Shown here piece after piece: positions 13,998 to 21,095 of a DNA stretch of 21,161 nucleotides. Source of the stretch: RSA11 sp965652565 (lineage in GTDB: Bacteria; Actinomycetota; Thermoleophilia; Solirubrobacterales; 70-9); assembly GCA_965652565.1 (NCBI GenBank), contig CBFGWL010000054.1, forward strand, positions 1 to 21,161. The letters are read 5' to 3'. Position numbers and translations under genes: made by a program. Under the pieces are notes generated by a model that was given only the letters and a program-made list of their open reading frames with translations, did not search any database and was not told the origin of the DNA. Each line of letters starts with the position of its first letter. Position 1 is the stretch's first letter.

Positions 13998-15440
13998 TCA
14001 GTCTAGCGGCGGCTCCGAGCGTCCCGCCTCGGATGCGAGCAGCACGGCGAGCAGGTCCAGGTACTGCAGCAGATGGCGCGTGCCGAGGAAGTGCTCGAGC
14101 ACGCGCTCACGCGCCGCGGCGCCGATCCGCGCGGCGCGCTCGCGGTCTGAGAGCAGCGCGTCGCAGCTCTGCGCGAAAGCCCGCAGGTCGCTGGGATCCC
14201 GCAGCAGCACACCGCTCACCCCGTCCTCGATCATGTCCTGGATCGCCCCGCGGCAGCTGGCCACCACCGGACGCCCCTTCCACATCCCCTCCGTGATCGT
14301 CAGGCCGAAGCCCTCCGCGAGGCTCTTCTGCACGATCACGTCCGCGCGGCGCTGGATCGCGTTCACCATCGCCGCGTTCTCGTCGACCTCCTCCATCGGC
14401 AGGCAGGCCAGATGCGTTCGCGCGCGGATCGCCGGCGGCAGGCTCGTGCGCAGCTCGCGGACCTCGGCCAGGACCCGCGCGCCCTCGGGGTCGTCGGAGA
14501 CCCCGCTCACGTCGGGCCCGGCGAGCACGAGGTGCGCCCGCTCGTCGGCGAGGTGCTCCGCGAAGCCCGTCAGCACACCGACCGGGTCCTTCAGCGAGTC
14601 CCAGCGCGAGACCTGTGCGATCACCGGCGTCCCGTCGGCCAGCGGCGCGTCCTGGTCGAGCTCGGCGGGAGTGTCGACGCGCGCCGGGCTGCCGTCGAGG
14701 CGATGGAAGGCCGGCGCGGCCCCGCTGCCCTCCCCCAGGCCGGTGACGCCGAGGATCGCCCCGACGGCCTCATCGGGCAGGTCCTGGTTCTTCGGCGAGA
14801 ACGCGTCGATCGAGGGCGCGACGATCCACACCCGCTCCTCGTCGAGCCCCTCCCAGACGAACTCCCGGCGCGAGAACACCAGGGCGTGCGCGTCGTCGAT
14901 GTACGGGCGCAAGAAATCCCACGCCCCGCGCGCCAGCCCGTTCGGCTCGTCCACGCCGATGTGGCAGCGCCAGACGACGCGAGCGCCGGTGCGCGCCAGC
15001 AGGGGCACCAGCCCCGCCGTCTGCGGGTCGTGGCAGAAGACGACGTCGTCCGGACGCACGCGGCGCGCGAGCTCGCGCGCCGCGTCCGCGACGGTCGCCT
15101 CGTAGCTCGCGCGCTCGCGCCGGCCGAGCTCGCCCCCGTCGCCGGAGGCGCCGTGCAGGTGATTGTGGATGCGCTTGGTGATCTCGAAGAACTCGGGCGA
15201 TCCCTCGACGACCAGCCAGCGGCTGTCCACGCCCGCCCCGCGCGTGTAGGCGAGCAACGATTGCAGGAGCTCGGCAACGCCGCCGCCGCGCGCCGTGGAG
15301 TTGATGTGCCAGACGGCGCGCCCGGCGAAGATCCCGGCGGCGCGCTCCACCGCCTGCTCGACGTCCGCGAACCCGTCGCCCAGCAGGCGACGAAACCGCT
15401 CGATCGGGAACGACGGGACCGTGACGCCGCGCACCCCCAC
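13998..15440 (-). CDS. TreT-like trehalose synthase (GT4 glycosyltransferase)
   Basis: A 480-residue GT-B glycosyltransferase of family GT4. The glycine-rich N-terminal motif VWHINSTARGGGVAELLQS (43-61), RCHIGVDEPN, VIAQVSRWDSLKDPVGVL (273-290) and the donor-binding QKSLAEGFGLTITEGMWKGR (371-390, EX7E with Glu376 and Glu384) are those of trehalose glycosyltransferring synthases, which join NDP-glucose and glucose to trehalose. A role in compatible-solute or storage metabolism is therefore likely, though acceptor specificity cannot be read by eye. The start is GTG 15438-15440, with a strong GAGGAGG site upstream. It lies 3 nt after the GNAT gene. An insertion between residues about 228 and 270 (acidic, glycine-rich) looks variable. 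Confidence 0.85.
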   Translation of the reverse strand: MGVRGVTVPSFPIERFRRLLGDGFADVEQAVERAAGIFAGRAVWHINSTARGGGVAELLQSLLAYTRGAGVDSRWLVVEGSPEFFEITKRIHNHLHGASGDGGELGRRERASYEATVADAARELARRVRPDDVVFCHDPQTAGLVPLLARTGARVVWRCHIGVDEPNGLARGAWDFLRPYIDDAHALVFSRREFVWEGLDEERVWIVAPSIDAFSPKNQDLPDEAVGAILGVTGLGEGSGAAPAFHRLDGSPARVDTPAELDQDAPLADGTPVIAQVSRWDSLKDPVGVLTGFAEHLADERAHLVLAGPDVSGVSDDPEGARVLAEVRELRTSLPPAIRARTHLACLPMEEVDENAAMVNAIQRRADVIVQKSLAEGFGLTITEGMWKGRPVVASCRGAIQDMIEDGVSGVLLRDPSDLRAFAQSCDALLSDRERAARIGAAARERVLEHFLGTRHLLQYLDLLAVLLASEAGRSEPPLD

Positions 15441-15443
15441 CGC

Positions 15444-16064
15444 CTACCCCTCCTCGTCTTCGCCCGGCTTGGCCGCGAGCTCGAAGTCGCCACTCGCCAC
15501 CGCTCGCAGGATGCCCGTCATGTGCTCCCCTATGCCCCGTTCGGGGAGGTCTACCTCGACGAGGAGGGTGCCGCCGTCGCGCGCGACCTCACGGATCGGC
15601 CCGAGCGCCTCGAGCACCGCCATCATCGGGCGGTTCTCGACCAGTAGCCAGGCCTCGAACCGCTCGACCCCGAGCGCGCGGGCACGGTCGGCGAGCAGCC
15701 GGCAAAGCGCCTTACCGAGCCCGCAGCCCTGCCAGTCGTCGACCACGAGCACCGCCGCCTCTGCCACGTTGTGCCGGTCCGGGTCGCGGACGAACCGGGC
15801 GATCGCGACCGCCTCCCCGGTGTCCTCGTCGACCGCGAGCAGGGCGACGTGGTCGCGGTGGTCGACGTCGAGCAGGTAGCGCAGCTGGAGATCGGAGAGG
15901 CGCTCCACCGGCGACATGAAGCGCCGGTAGAGCGACTCCGCGCTGGCGCGGCCGATCCCGCTTACGAAGCGGTCACGGTCGTCGACGTGCAGGGGCGCGA
16001 CGAGCACCGCGCGCCCGTCGCGCAACTCGACCCGGTCGGTGTGCGGCGCACCCGCGTGCTCCAC
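15444..16064 (-). CDS. GNAT family N-acetyltransferase
   Basis: A 206-residue single-domain GNAT. The acetyl-CoA pyrophosphate loop is WQGCGLGKAL (111-120), preceded by the beta-4 strand AEAAVLVVDD and followed by FEAWLLVENRPMMAVLEALG. The N-terminal part SLYRRFMSPVERLSDLQLRYLLDVD resembles the acetyltransferase domain of mycobacterial Pat, which acetylates acyl-CoA synthetases. The cyclic-nucleotide domain of that protein is absent. A role as protein lysine acetyltransferase acting on CoA or redox enzymes would fit the neighbouring etf genes, but small-molecule acetylation is equally possible. The start is GTG 16062-16064, 19 nt after the ETF-QO stop. No clear ribosome site. Confidence 0.85.
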   Translation of the reverse strand: MEHAGAPHTDRVELRDGRAVLVAPLHVDDRDRFVSGIGRASAESLYRRFMSPVERLSDLQLRYLLDVDHRDHVALLAVDEDTGEAVAIARFVRDPDRHNVAEAAVLVVDDWQGCGLGKALCRLLADRARALGVERFEAWLLVENRPMMAVLEALGPIREVARDGGTLLVEVDLPERGIGEHMTGILRAVASGDFELAAKPGEDEEG

Positions 16065-16083
16065 ACAGCCGACCGTATCGCCC

Positions 16084-17778
16084 TCAGGTCTCCTGGTACA
16101 GAGGCCCGTCGCCGCCCTCGGGCAGGGTCAGGCGACCGCCCTTGGCGGTGATCGCGCCGCACTGCACGCAGTTCGACGCGGTCACGTGCACGTCGACCGT
16201 CGGCGAGTTCGACTCGAGCTGCTCCTCGGGGATCTCGTAGACCTGCGCCGGGCACATCGAGACCCACGCCTGCGCGACCTCGCGCGGAACGCGCTTCTGG
16301 ATGCGCACGTGGTTCGGCGCGTCGTCGCGGGTCGCGTTGCCCGAGAGGAAGACCGAGGAGAGCTTGTCGAAGATGTACTCGCCGTCGGGCTTCGGGTACT
16401 TCTCGGCGGCCTTGCCGATGTGGACGTCGATCTCCGAGTCCGGCTCGTTGCGCTTGTGGCCCGGAGGCAGCGCGCCGCCGCTGAGCAGCCACGCGTTGGC
16501 GATCGCGCCGAACGCGATGAAGCCCTTGTCGCCGTACTGACGGACGTTGCGCGACTTGTACAAATCCTTCTCGATGACGGAGGAGCGGACCTTCTCCTCG
16601 TAGGCCGAGAAATTGACCGACTCCGGATCCTCCTTGAGCGCGTCGACGATCGCGTCGGCGGCGTAGATCCCCGCGTGCATCGCGTAGTGGATGCCCTTGA
16701 GGTACGGCACGTTGACCATCGAGACGTTGTCGCCGGCCATCACCATGCCGGGCACGGCGAGCTTGCGGGGCATCGACCAGTAGCCGCCCGACGGGATCGT
16801 CTTCGCGCCCCACCCCACGCGCTTGCCGCCCTCGAGCAGCTTGCGGATGAAGGGGTGGGTCTTGAGCTGCTGGAGCGCGTCGTGGCACGAGAACGTGGCG
16901 TCGGTCGTGTCGAGGCCGACGACCATGCCGATGCAGAGCTTGTCCTCGCCCATCGGGTAGATGAACGAGCCGCCGAACTCGTTGTACTTCGGCGACATCC
17001 GCAGCGGCCAGTTCATCGTGTGGATGACCCGGTCGAGCGGCTTCGGGACCTCCCAGATCTCCTTGACGCCGATCTCCCAGCGGGGCGGGTCACCCTCGAG
17101 GTCGAAGTACTTGACCGCGCACTGCGTGAGGTGCCCGATGGTGCCCTCGGCCAGGACCGTCGCCTTGGCGATCAGGTCCGAGCCGGGCTCGAAGTTCGCG
17201 AGCTCCTCGCCGTCGCGGCCGCGGCCCTTGTCGCCCGAGCGCACGCCGCGCACGATCCGGTCCTCGACCAGCAACTTGTCCGCGGCCGTCTCGGTGAGGA
17301 TGTACGCGCCCGCCTCCTCGGCCTTCTCAGCCAAGAAGCGGCTCAGCTTGGAGACCGAGGTGACGTAGTTGCCGTGGTTGCGGAAGTTCGGGGGCGGCGG
17401 CTTGAGCGGGATGGCGCGCCGCTTCGTGAGCAGGTAGACCGCGTCCTTCTCGACCTTCTGGTAGACGGGCCACTCGCTCGGGTCCAGGTCGGGGAAGAGC
17501 TCCTCCATGGCCGAGGGGCGCATGTTGGCCCCGGAGACGTTGTGCGCCCCGCAGGCCTTGCCCTTCTCGAGCACGGCGACGGGGATCTCGCCGAGCTGCT
17601 CGGTCAGCTCGGGCTCGTCCGCCAGCCGCTGCATCACGCGGTTCGCGCAGGCCAGGCCGGCCGGCCCACCGCCGACGATCACGATGCCGGCCTCGAGGCG
17701 CTCCTCGGGCGGATCGGTCGGGGGCCCGACGTACTCGCTCGGGTCAAACGGAGGTGGGAATTCGCTCGGTCGTGCCAT
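16084..17778 (-). CDS. Electron transfer flavoprotein:quinone oxidoreductase
   Basis: A 564-residue ETF dehydrogenase that passes electrons from reduced ETF to membrane quinone. The N-terminal FAD dinucleotide motif is IVIVGGGPAGLACANR (32-47). Typical blocks follow: EKGKACGAHNVSGA, AEGTIGHLT, the GGSFIYPM region, GGYWSMPRKLAVPGMVMAGDN (split: GGYWSMPRKL, GMVMAGDN) and NVPYLKGIHYAMHAGIYAA. The C-terminal ferredoxin-like part has MCPAQVYEI (Cys509) and NCVQCGAI (Cys537, Cys540). The fourth cluster cysteine of the mitochondrial enzyme (C-x-x-C-x-x-C) is replaced by Ile543. The end LPEGGDGPLYQ is canonical. The start is ATG 17776-17778. It follows etfA after a 108-nt gap holding a large hairpin. 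Confidence 0.92.
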   Translation of the reverse strand: MARPSEFPPPFDPSEYVGPPTDPPEERLEAGIVIVGGGPAGLACANRVMQRLADEPELTEQLGEIPVAVLEKGKACGAHNVSGANMRPSAMEELFPDLDPSEWPVYQKVEKDAVYLLTKRRAIPLKPPPPNFRNHGNYVTSVSKLSRFLAEKAEEAGAYILTETAADKLLVEDRIVRGVRSGDKGRGRDGEELANFEPGSDLIAKATVLAEGTIGHLTQCAVKYFDLEGDPPRWEIGVKEIWEVPKPLDRVIHTMNWPLRMSPKYNEFGGSFIYPMGEDKLCIGMVVGLDTTDATFSCHDALQQLKTHPFIRKLLEGGKRVGWGAKTIPSGGYWSMPRKLAVPGMVMAGDNVSMVNVPYLKGIHYAMHAGIYAADAIVDALKEDPESVNFSAYEEKVRSSVIEKDLYKSRNVRQYGDKGFIAFGAIANAWLLSGGALPPGHKRNEPDSEIDVHIGKAAEKYPKPDGEYIFDKLSSVFLSGNATRDDAPNHVRIQKRVPREVAQAWVSMCPAQVYEIPEEQLESNSPTVDVHVTASNCVQCGAITAKGGRLTLPEGGDGPLYQET

Positions 17779-17809
17779 GTCTCTCTCTTCGTCCCTTCCG
17801 GAAATTCGT

Positions 17810-17876
17810 CGTCGCCGGCCGCCGGTGGCCGGTCGTGGGCGCTGCACCCACGACCGCTGACCGGCGACCGGCGACG
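17810..17876. other. Long near-perfect hairpin between etfA and ETF-QO
   Basis: Two 30-nt arms (17810-17839 and 17847-17876) pair around a 7-nt loop. The inner 10 bp are perfect (CGGTCGTGGG), then a 3-nt partly mismatched step, then 7 perfect pairs (CGCCGGT), then 9 of 10. It lies 11 nt after the etfA stop and ends 31 nt before the ETF-QO ATG. No U-tract follows on either strand. It may be an RNA-stabilising, processing or attenuating element. Confidence 0.8.
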
Positions 17877-17886
17877 GGCGCTTGAA

Positions 17887-18858
17887 TTACCCCTTCTTCG
17901 CCTTGATGGCCTCGGTGAGCTTGGGCAGGATCTTGTGGAGATCGCCCACGACACCGAGGTCGCAGAACTCGAAGATCGGCGCGTTCGGGTCCTTGTTGAC
18001 CGCGACGATGTTCTCGGAGTTCTGCATACCGACCTTGTGCTGGATCGCACCGGAGATGCCCGCGGCGAGGTACAGCTTCGGCGCAACCGTCTTGCCGGTC
18101 TGGCCGATCTGCGTCGAGTACGGGTACCAGCCCGCGTCGACCACCGCGCGGGTCGCGGCGACGGCGCCGCCCAGCGCCTCGGCGAGCTCCTCGGCGAGCT
18201 TGAACGCCTCGGCCTCGCCGAGCCCGCGGCCGCCGCCGACCAGGATGTCGGCGTCCTCGATGTTCACATCGCCGCCGCGCTGCTCACCGCGGGTGACCAT
18301 GCGCGCCTTCGTGGACCACGGGGAGAGCTCCACGTCGACGTCCACGACCTCGGCCGTGCCGCCGGTCTCCTCCGGGGCGAACGCGTTGAGGCGGCCGATG
18401 ATGATCCCGGGCTCGGAGACGTAGCCGACGTCGACCACAGCCGAGTCCTGGAGGATCGGCCGCTCAGCGATGAGCTTGCCGTCCTGCGCCTTGACCGCGG
18501 TGACCTCCATGGTCACACCGGCGTTGAGGCGCGCCGTGAGGCCGGCGCCGATCTCGAAGCCCAGCAGGCCGCCGCCGAAGAGCGCGTAGGAGAAGCCCTC
18601 GTCGCGGATGACCTTCGCCATCACGTCGACGATCGGCTGCGCGAGGCCCTCGGGGGCCGACTTCGCGCGGAAGACGCGCTTCGCGCCGTAGGCGCCGAGC
18701 CCGGCCGCCGCCTCGTCGGAGACTTCGCCGACGACCACCGCAGCCGCCTCGCCGCCGACCTGGTCGGCGAGCTTGGCCGCCTCGGAGATCGCGCCGAGCG
18801 AGTTCTTGTTGAAGTTGCCCTCGTCGTCGTGCAGGGCGTAAACGAGAATCCCGGCCAT
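17887..18858 (-). CDS. etfA: Electron transfer flavoprotein subunit alpha
   Basis: A 323-residue alpha subunit (FixB-like) that carries the FAD of the soluble ETF heterodimer, accepting electrons from acyl-CoA and other dehydrogenases. The C-terminal FAD domain has all hallmarks: GGGRGLGE (208-215), ATRAVVDAGWYPYSTQIGQTGK (split: ATRAVVDAGWY 235-245, STQIGQTGKTVAP 248-260), LYLAAGISGAIQHKVGM (262-278), IVAVNKDPNAPIF and LGVVGDLHKILP. The N-terminal domain begins MAGILVYALHDDEG. The ATG shares one base with the etfB stop (TGATG), and GAGGAAAGGAAG lies upstream, so expression is coupled with equal stoichiometry. A longer start in the same frame (18885) lies inside etfB and is not needed. Confidence 0.96.
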   Translation of the reverse strand: MAGILVYALHDDEGNFNKNSLGAISEAAKLADQVGGEAAAVVVGEVSDEAAAGLGAYGAKRVFRAKSAPEGLAQPIVDVMAKVIRDEGFSYALFGGGLLGFEIGAGLTARLNAGVTMEVTAVKAQDGKLIAERPILQDSAVVDVGYVSEPGIIIGRLNAFAPEETGGTAEVVDVDVELSPWSTKARMVTRGEQRGGDVNIEDADILVGGGRGLGEAEAFKLAEELAEALGGAVAATRAVVDAGWYPYSTQIGQTGKTVAPKLYLAAGISGAIQHKVGMQNSENIVAVNKDPNAPIFEFCDLGVVGDLHKILPKLTEAIKAKKG

Positions 18859-19649
18859 CAGACCAGCTTCCTTTCCTCGAGCCAAGCGACGATCTTCTCG
18901 ACCGTCTCGTTGGTGTCCTCGTCCTCGAAGATCTCACCCGGCTCCTTCTGGGGCGGGGGGTTGATCGCGAGGACGCGAGTCTTCGAACCGTCGATACCGA
19001 CTTCGGCGGTGTCGATGCCCACGTCGCCGGTCGACTTGGTGTCGAGCGGCTTCTTCTTCGCGCCCATGATCGCCTTGAGCGACGGGTAACGCGGCTCGTT
19101 GATCGCGTCGCCGACGGAGATCACGGCCGGCAGGTCCACCTCGACGGTGTCGTAGCCGTACTCGGCCTGACGCTCGCAGGTGAGCTTGCCCTCGGCGACG
19201 TCGATCTTGATGACCTGCGTGAGCGAGGGCATCTGCAGGTGGTCGGCCACGACCGCGCCGATCGTGTAGCACTCGCCGTCGTCCGACTGCTGGCCGAGCA
19301 GGACCAGGTCGGGCTGCTCGCTCTCGAGCACCTTGGCGAGCGCGTAGCCGGTGGCGTTGACGTCCGAGCCCTCCAGGGCCGGATCGGTGAGGTGCACCGA
19401 GCGATCAGCGCCCAGCGCGACGGCCTTGTGGAGCGCGCGCACGGCGCTCTCCGGGCCCATCGTCACGGCGACGATCTCGTCCACCTGCACGACGCCGCCC
19501 TCGCGGATCTGCATCGCGGCTTCGAGCGCGTGGGTGTCGAACGGATTGAGGTTCTTCTCGCCGGAGCGATCCAGACGCATGGTGTTCGGGTCGATCCGCT
19601 TTTGGACCGCCGCGTCTGGGACCTCCTTCACAAGACAGCAAATCTTCAA
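18858..19649 (-). CDS. etfB: Electron transfer flavoprotein subunit beta
   Basis: A 263-residue beta subunit (FixA-like) that holds AMP in canonical ETFs. It begins MKICCLVKEVPD from a TTG start at 19647-19649, chosen because AAGGAGG lies 8 nt upstream and homologues start there. Further blocks are LNPFDTHALEAAMQI, VTMGPESAVRALHKAVALGADR (split: VTMGPESAVRAL, KAVALGADR), GSDVNATGYALAKVL, VLLGQQSDDGECYTIGAVVA and the signature LPAVISVGDAINEPRYPSL followed by KAIMGAKKKP. The pattern resembles mycobacterial FixA more than mitochondrial ETF-beta. As first gene of the etf unit it lies directly behind the operator region at 19650-19834. Confidence 0.96.
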   Translation of the reverse strand: MKICCLVKEVPDAAVQKRIDPNTMRLDRSGEKNLNPFDTHALEAAMQIREGGVVQVDEIVAVTMGPESAVRALHKAVALGADRSVHLTDPALEGSDVNATGYALAKVLESEQPDLVLLGQQSDDGECYTIGAVVADHLQMPSLTQVIKIDVAEGKLTCERQAEYGYDTVEVDLPAVISVGDAINEPRYPSLKAIMGAKKKPLDTKSTGDVGIDTAEVGIDGSKTRVLAINPPPQKEPGEIFEDEDTNETVEKIVAWLEERKLV

Positions 19650-19704
19650 AGTCGGAGCCTCCTTGGGTGTGGCGAACCCGCGTTCGAGGGGCGGGCGCCG
19701 CGGC

Positions 19705-19745
19705 ATAGTACCGCGATTTCTACCCGATTGACTGACTAGTCAATC
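19705..19745 (-). promoter_or_regulatory. etf promoter region with TetR/FadR-like palindromic operator
   Basis: A perfect inverted repeat GATTGACT-N4-AGTCAATC (19726-19745) stands 76 nt before the etfB start. On the minus strand TTGACT within it could serve as a -35 element, and TACTAT (19705-19710) resembles a -10 box located just downstream of the palindrome. The spacing is not ideal for both together, so only the operator is firm. The core TGACT-N4-AGTCA resembles fatty-acid-responsive TetR operators of FadR type, a regulator known to control etfBA in Bacillus. The rest of the 185-nt gap holds nothing recognisable except a tRNA A-box-like stretch that I rejected. Confidence 0.65.
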
Positions 19746-19834
19746 TACTGTGCGGTAGCTCAGCTGGTCGCGGTTACTCACGGCCGCGCCCCAACGCGCT
19801 CCGCGATGCGCGGCGGACGGGTTCGGGCGCGTGC

Positions 19835-20254
19835 TCAGGCCGGCGTCCGCGCGCCGACCGCCTCGCGGATGAAGTCGACGATCGCGTCGGTCGGGCTGCC
19901 GGGGGTGAAGACCTCGGCGACGCCCTGGCGCTTGAGCTCCTCAGCGTCCTCGGCGGGGATCGTGCCGCCGACCGTGACGACCACGTCGCTCGCGTCCTGT
20001 TCGGCGAGCAGCCTGATCACCTTCGGGACCAGCGTCATGTGCGCCCCGGAGAGGATCGAGAGGCCGACCGCGTCGGCGTCCTCCTGGATCACCGTAGCGA
20101 CGATCTGCTCGGGGGTCTGGTGCAGCCCCGTGTAGATCACCTCCATGCCCGCATCGCGCAACGCGCGGGCGATGATCTTGGCGCCGCGATCGTGGCCGTC
20201 GAGGCCGGGCTTCGCGACCACCACGCGGATCGTGCGGCTCTGCGTCTCGCTCAT
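19835..20254 (-). CDS. Stand-alone cobalamin-binding subunit of acyl-CoA mutase (methylmalonyl-CoA mutase type)
   Basis: A 139-residue single B12-binding domain starting at ATG 20252-20254. It matches the C-terminal domain of methylmalonyl-CoA mutase and the small subunit of two-part mutases: RVVVAKPGLDGHDRGAKIIA (10-29) with the base-off ligand His21 in DxHxxG form, GLSILSGAHM (64-73), and VTVGGTIPAEDAEEL (94-108) followed by GVAEVFTPGS. It binds adenosylcobalamin. The catalytic TIM-barrel subunit is not in the window, so the substrate (methylmalonyl, isobutyryl or ethylmalonyl type) is open. It lies upstream of the etf genes and 49 nt after the HAD gene. The longer frame to 20395 adds only low-complexity sequence. 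Confidence 0.9.
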   Translation of the reverse strand: MSETQSRTIRVVVAKPGLDGHDRGAKIIARALRDAGMEVIYTGLHQTPEQIVATVIQEDADAVGLSILSGAHMTLVPKVIRLLAEQDASDVVVTVGGTIPAEDAEELKRQGVAEVFTPGSPTDAIVDFIREAVGARTPA

Positions 20255-20303
20255 GCCGCAGCAAAGCGTATCGCTGCACGCCGCCCCGGGCCGCCGTTTC
20301 GGG

Positions 20304-21095
20304 CTAGCGGCGCCGCAGCCGCGCCGCCTGCAGCCGCCGCGCGGGACGCCTGCGGCGCAGCGCCGTCGAGGCGCCGCCGACCAGCGCGGCGACAAGCACC
20401 CCGCCGAGCAGCGCGAGCCGCCGGCCGAGCTTCTCGAAGCGCATCACCCGCCAGCCCTCGGCCCGCGCGACCTCGAGGAGCGCGGGGTCCGGGTTGACCA
20501 CGACCGGGTTGCCGACGGCACGCAGCATCGGCAGGTCGGATGCCGAGTCGGAGTACGCCCACGACGCACTCAGATCGATGTCGTGGGCCTCCGCGTAGCG
20601 GCGCATCGCCTCGACCTTCCCCTCCCCGTACACGAACGGCCCGTCGAGCTCGCCCGTGTAGCGCCCGTCGCCGTCCACCTCGTAGCGCGTGCCGACACCG
20701 CCCTCCATGCCCAGCACCAGCGCCAGCAGCTCGACCAGGTCGTTGCTCGCCGCGCTCACGATGAACGTCGGCCGGCCCGCGTCCTGGTGCGCGTGCACCT
20801 CCGTGAGCATCTGCGGGTAGATGCGCGGCAGGACCCCCGCCATCACGGCCGGCCCCATGCGCCGCAGCTCGCGCTCGGGCGTGCCCTGCAAAAGCTCCCG
20901 CGCCTGCCGCAGGACCTGCCGGGTCGCCGCGTCGTCGGCGCCCCGCAGCCGATAGCGCAGGTGCTCCCAGGCCCACCGCACGATCGCCCGCCGCGGGATC
21001 TGCCCCGCCTCGTAGGCGACCTGGGCCCAGACCATCCCCGACGAGCCCGCCATCAGGGTCTTGTCCAGATCGAAGAAGGCCGCGGCACGAGCCAC
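20304..21095 (-). CDS. HAD-IB family phosphatase with C-terminal membrane anchor
   Basis: From GTG 21093-21095 the protein has 263 residues. It is a HAD superfamily IB hydrolase related to SerB and to lipid-phosphate phosphatases. Motif I is FFDLDKT (Asp9 nucleophile, Asp11), motif II FIVSAAS (Ser114), motif III Lys160 in YGEGK, and motif IV YSDSASDLPML (Asp183, Asp187). A helical cap lies between 20 and 100. After the catalytic core a hydrophobic segment (227-243, LALLGGVLVAALVGGAS) and an arginine-rich tail follow, suggesting membrane attachment and perhaps a lipid-linked substrate. An alternative ATG at 21149 would add 18 residues before the usual start. No ribosome site is clear. Substrate unknown. 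Confidence 0.87.
   Translation of the reverse strand: MARAAAFFDLDKTLMAGSSGMVWAQVAYEAGQIPRRAIVRWAWEHLRYRLRGADDAATRQVLRQARELLQGTPERELRRMGPAVMAGVLPRIYPQMLTEVHAHQDAGRPTFIVSAASNDLVELLALVLGMEGGVGTRYEVDGDGRYTGELDGPFVYGEGKVEAMRRYAEAHDIDLSASWAYSDSASDLPMLRAVGNPVVVNPDPALLEVARAEGWRVMRFEKLGRRLALLGGVLVAALVGGASTALRRRRPARRLQAARLRRR

Noticed and set aside
16039..19089. A 1016-codon open frame on the plus strand, antisense to GNAT, ETF-QO, etfA and part of etfB
   Set aside because: It mirrors well-conserved minus-strand genes and is rich in Arg, Asp, Leu and Val as expected from a GC-rich shadow frame. No motif, start context or promoter supports it.
19751..19830. tRNA-like A-box (TAGCTCAGCTGGT near 19756-19768) and a GGTTCG stretch near 19821
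   Set aside because: No matching acceptor stem, the distance between the boxes is too long for a normal tRNA, the T-loop adenine is missing, and the 3' part abuts the mutase stop codon. At best a chance match or a decayed fragment.
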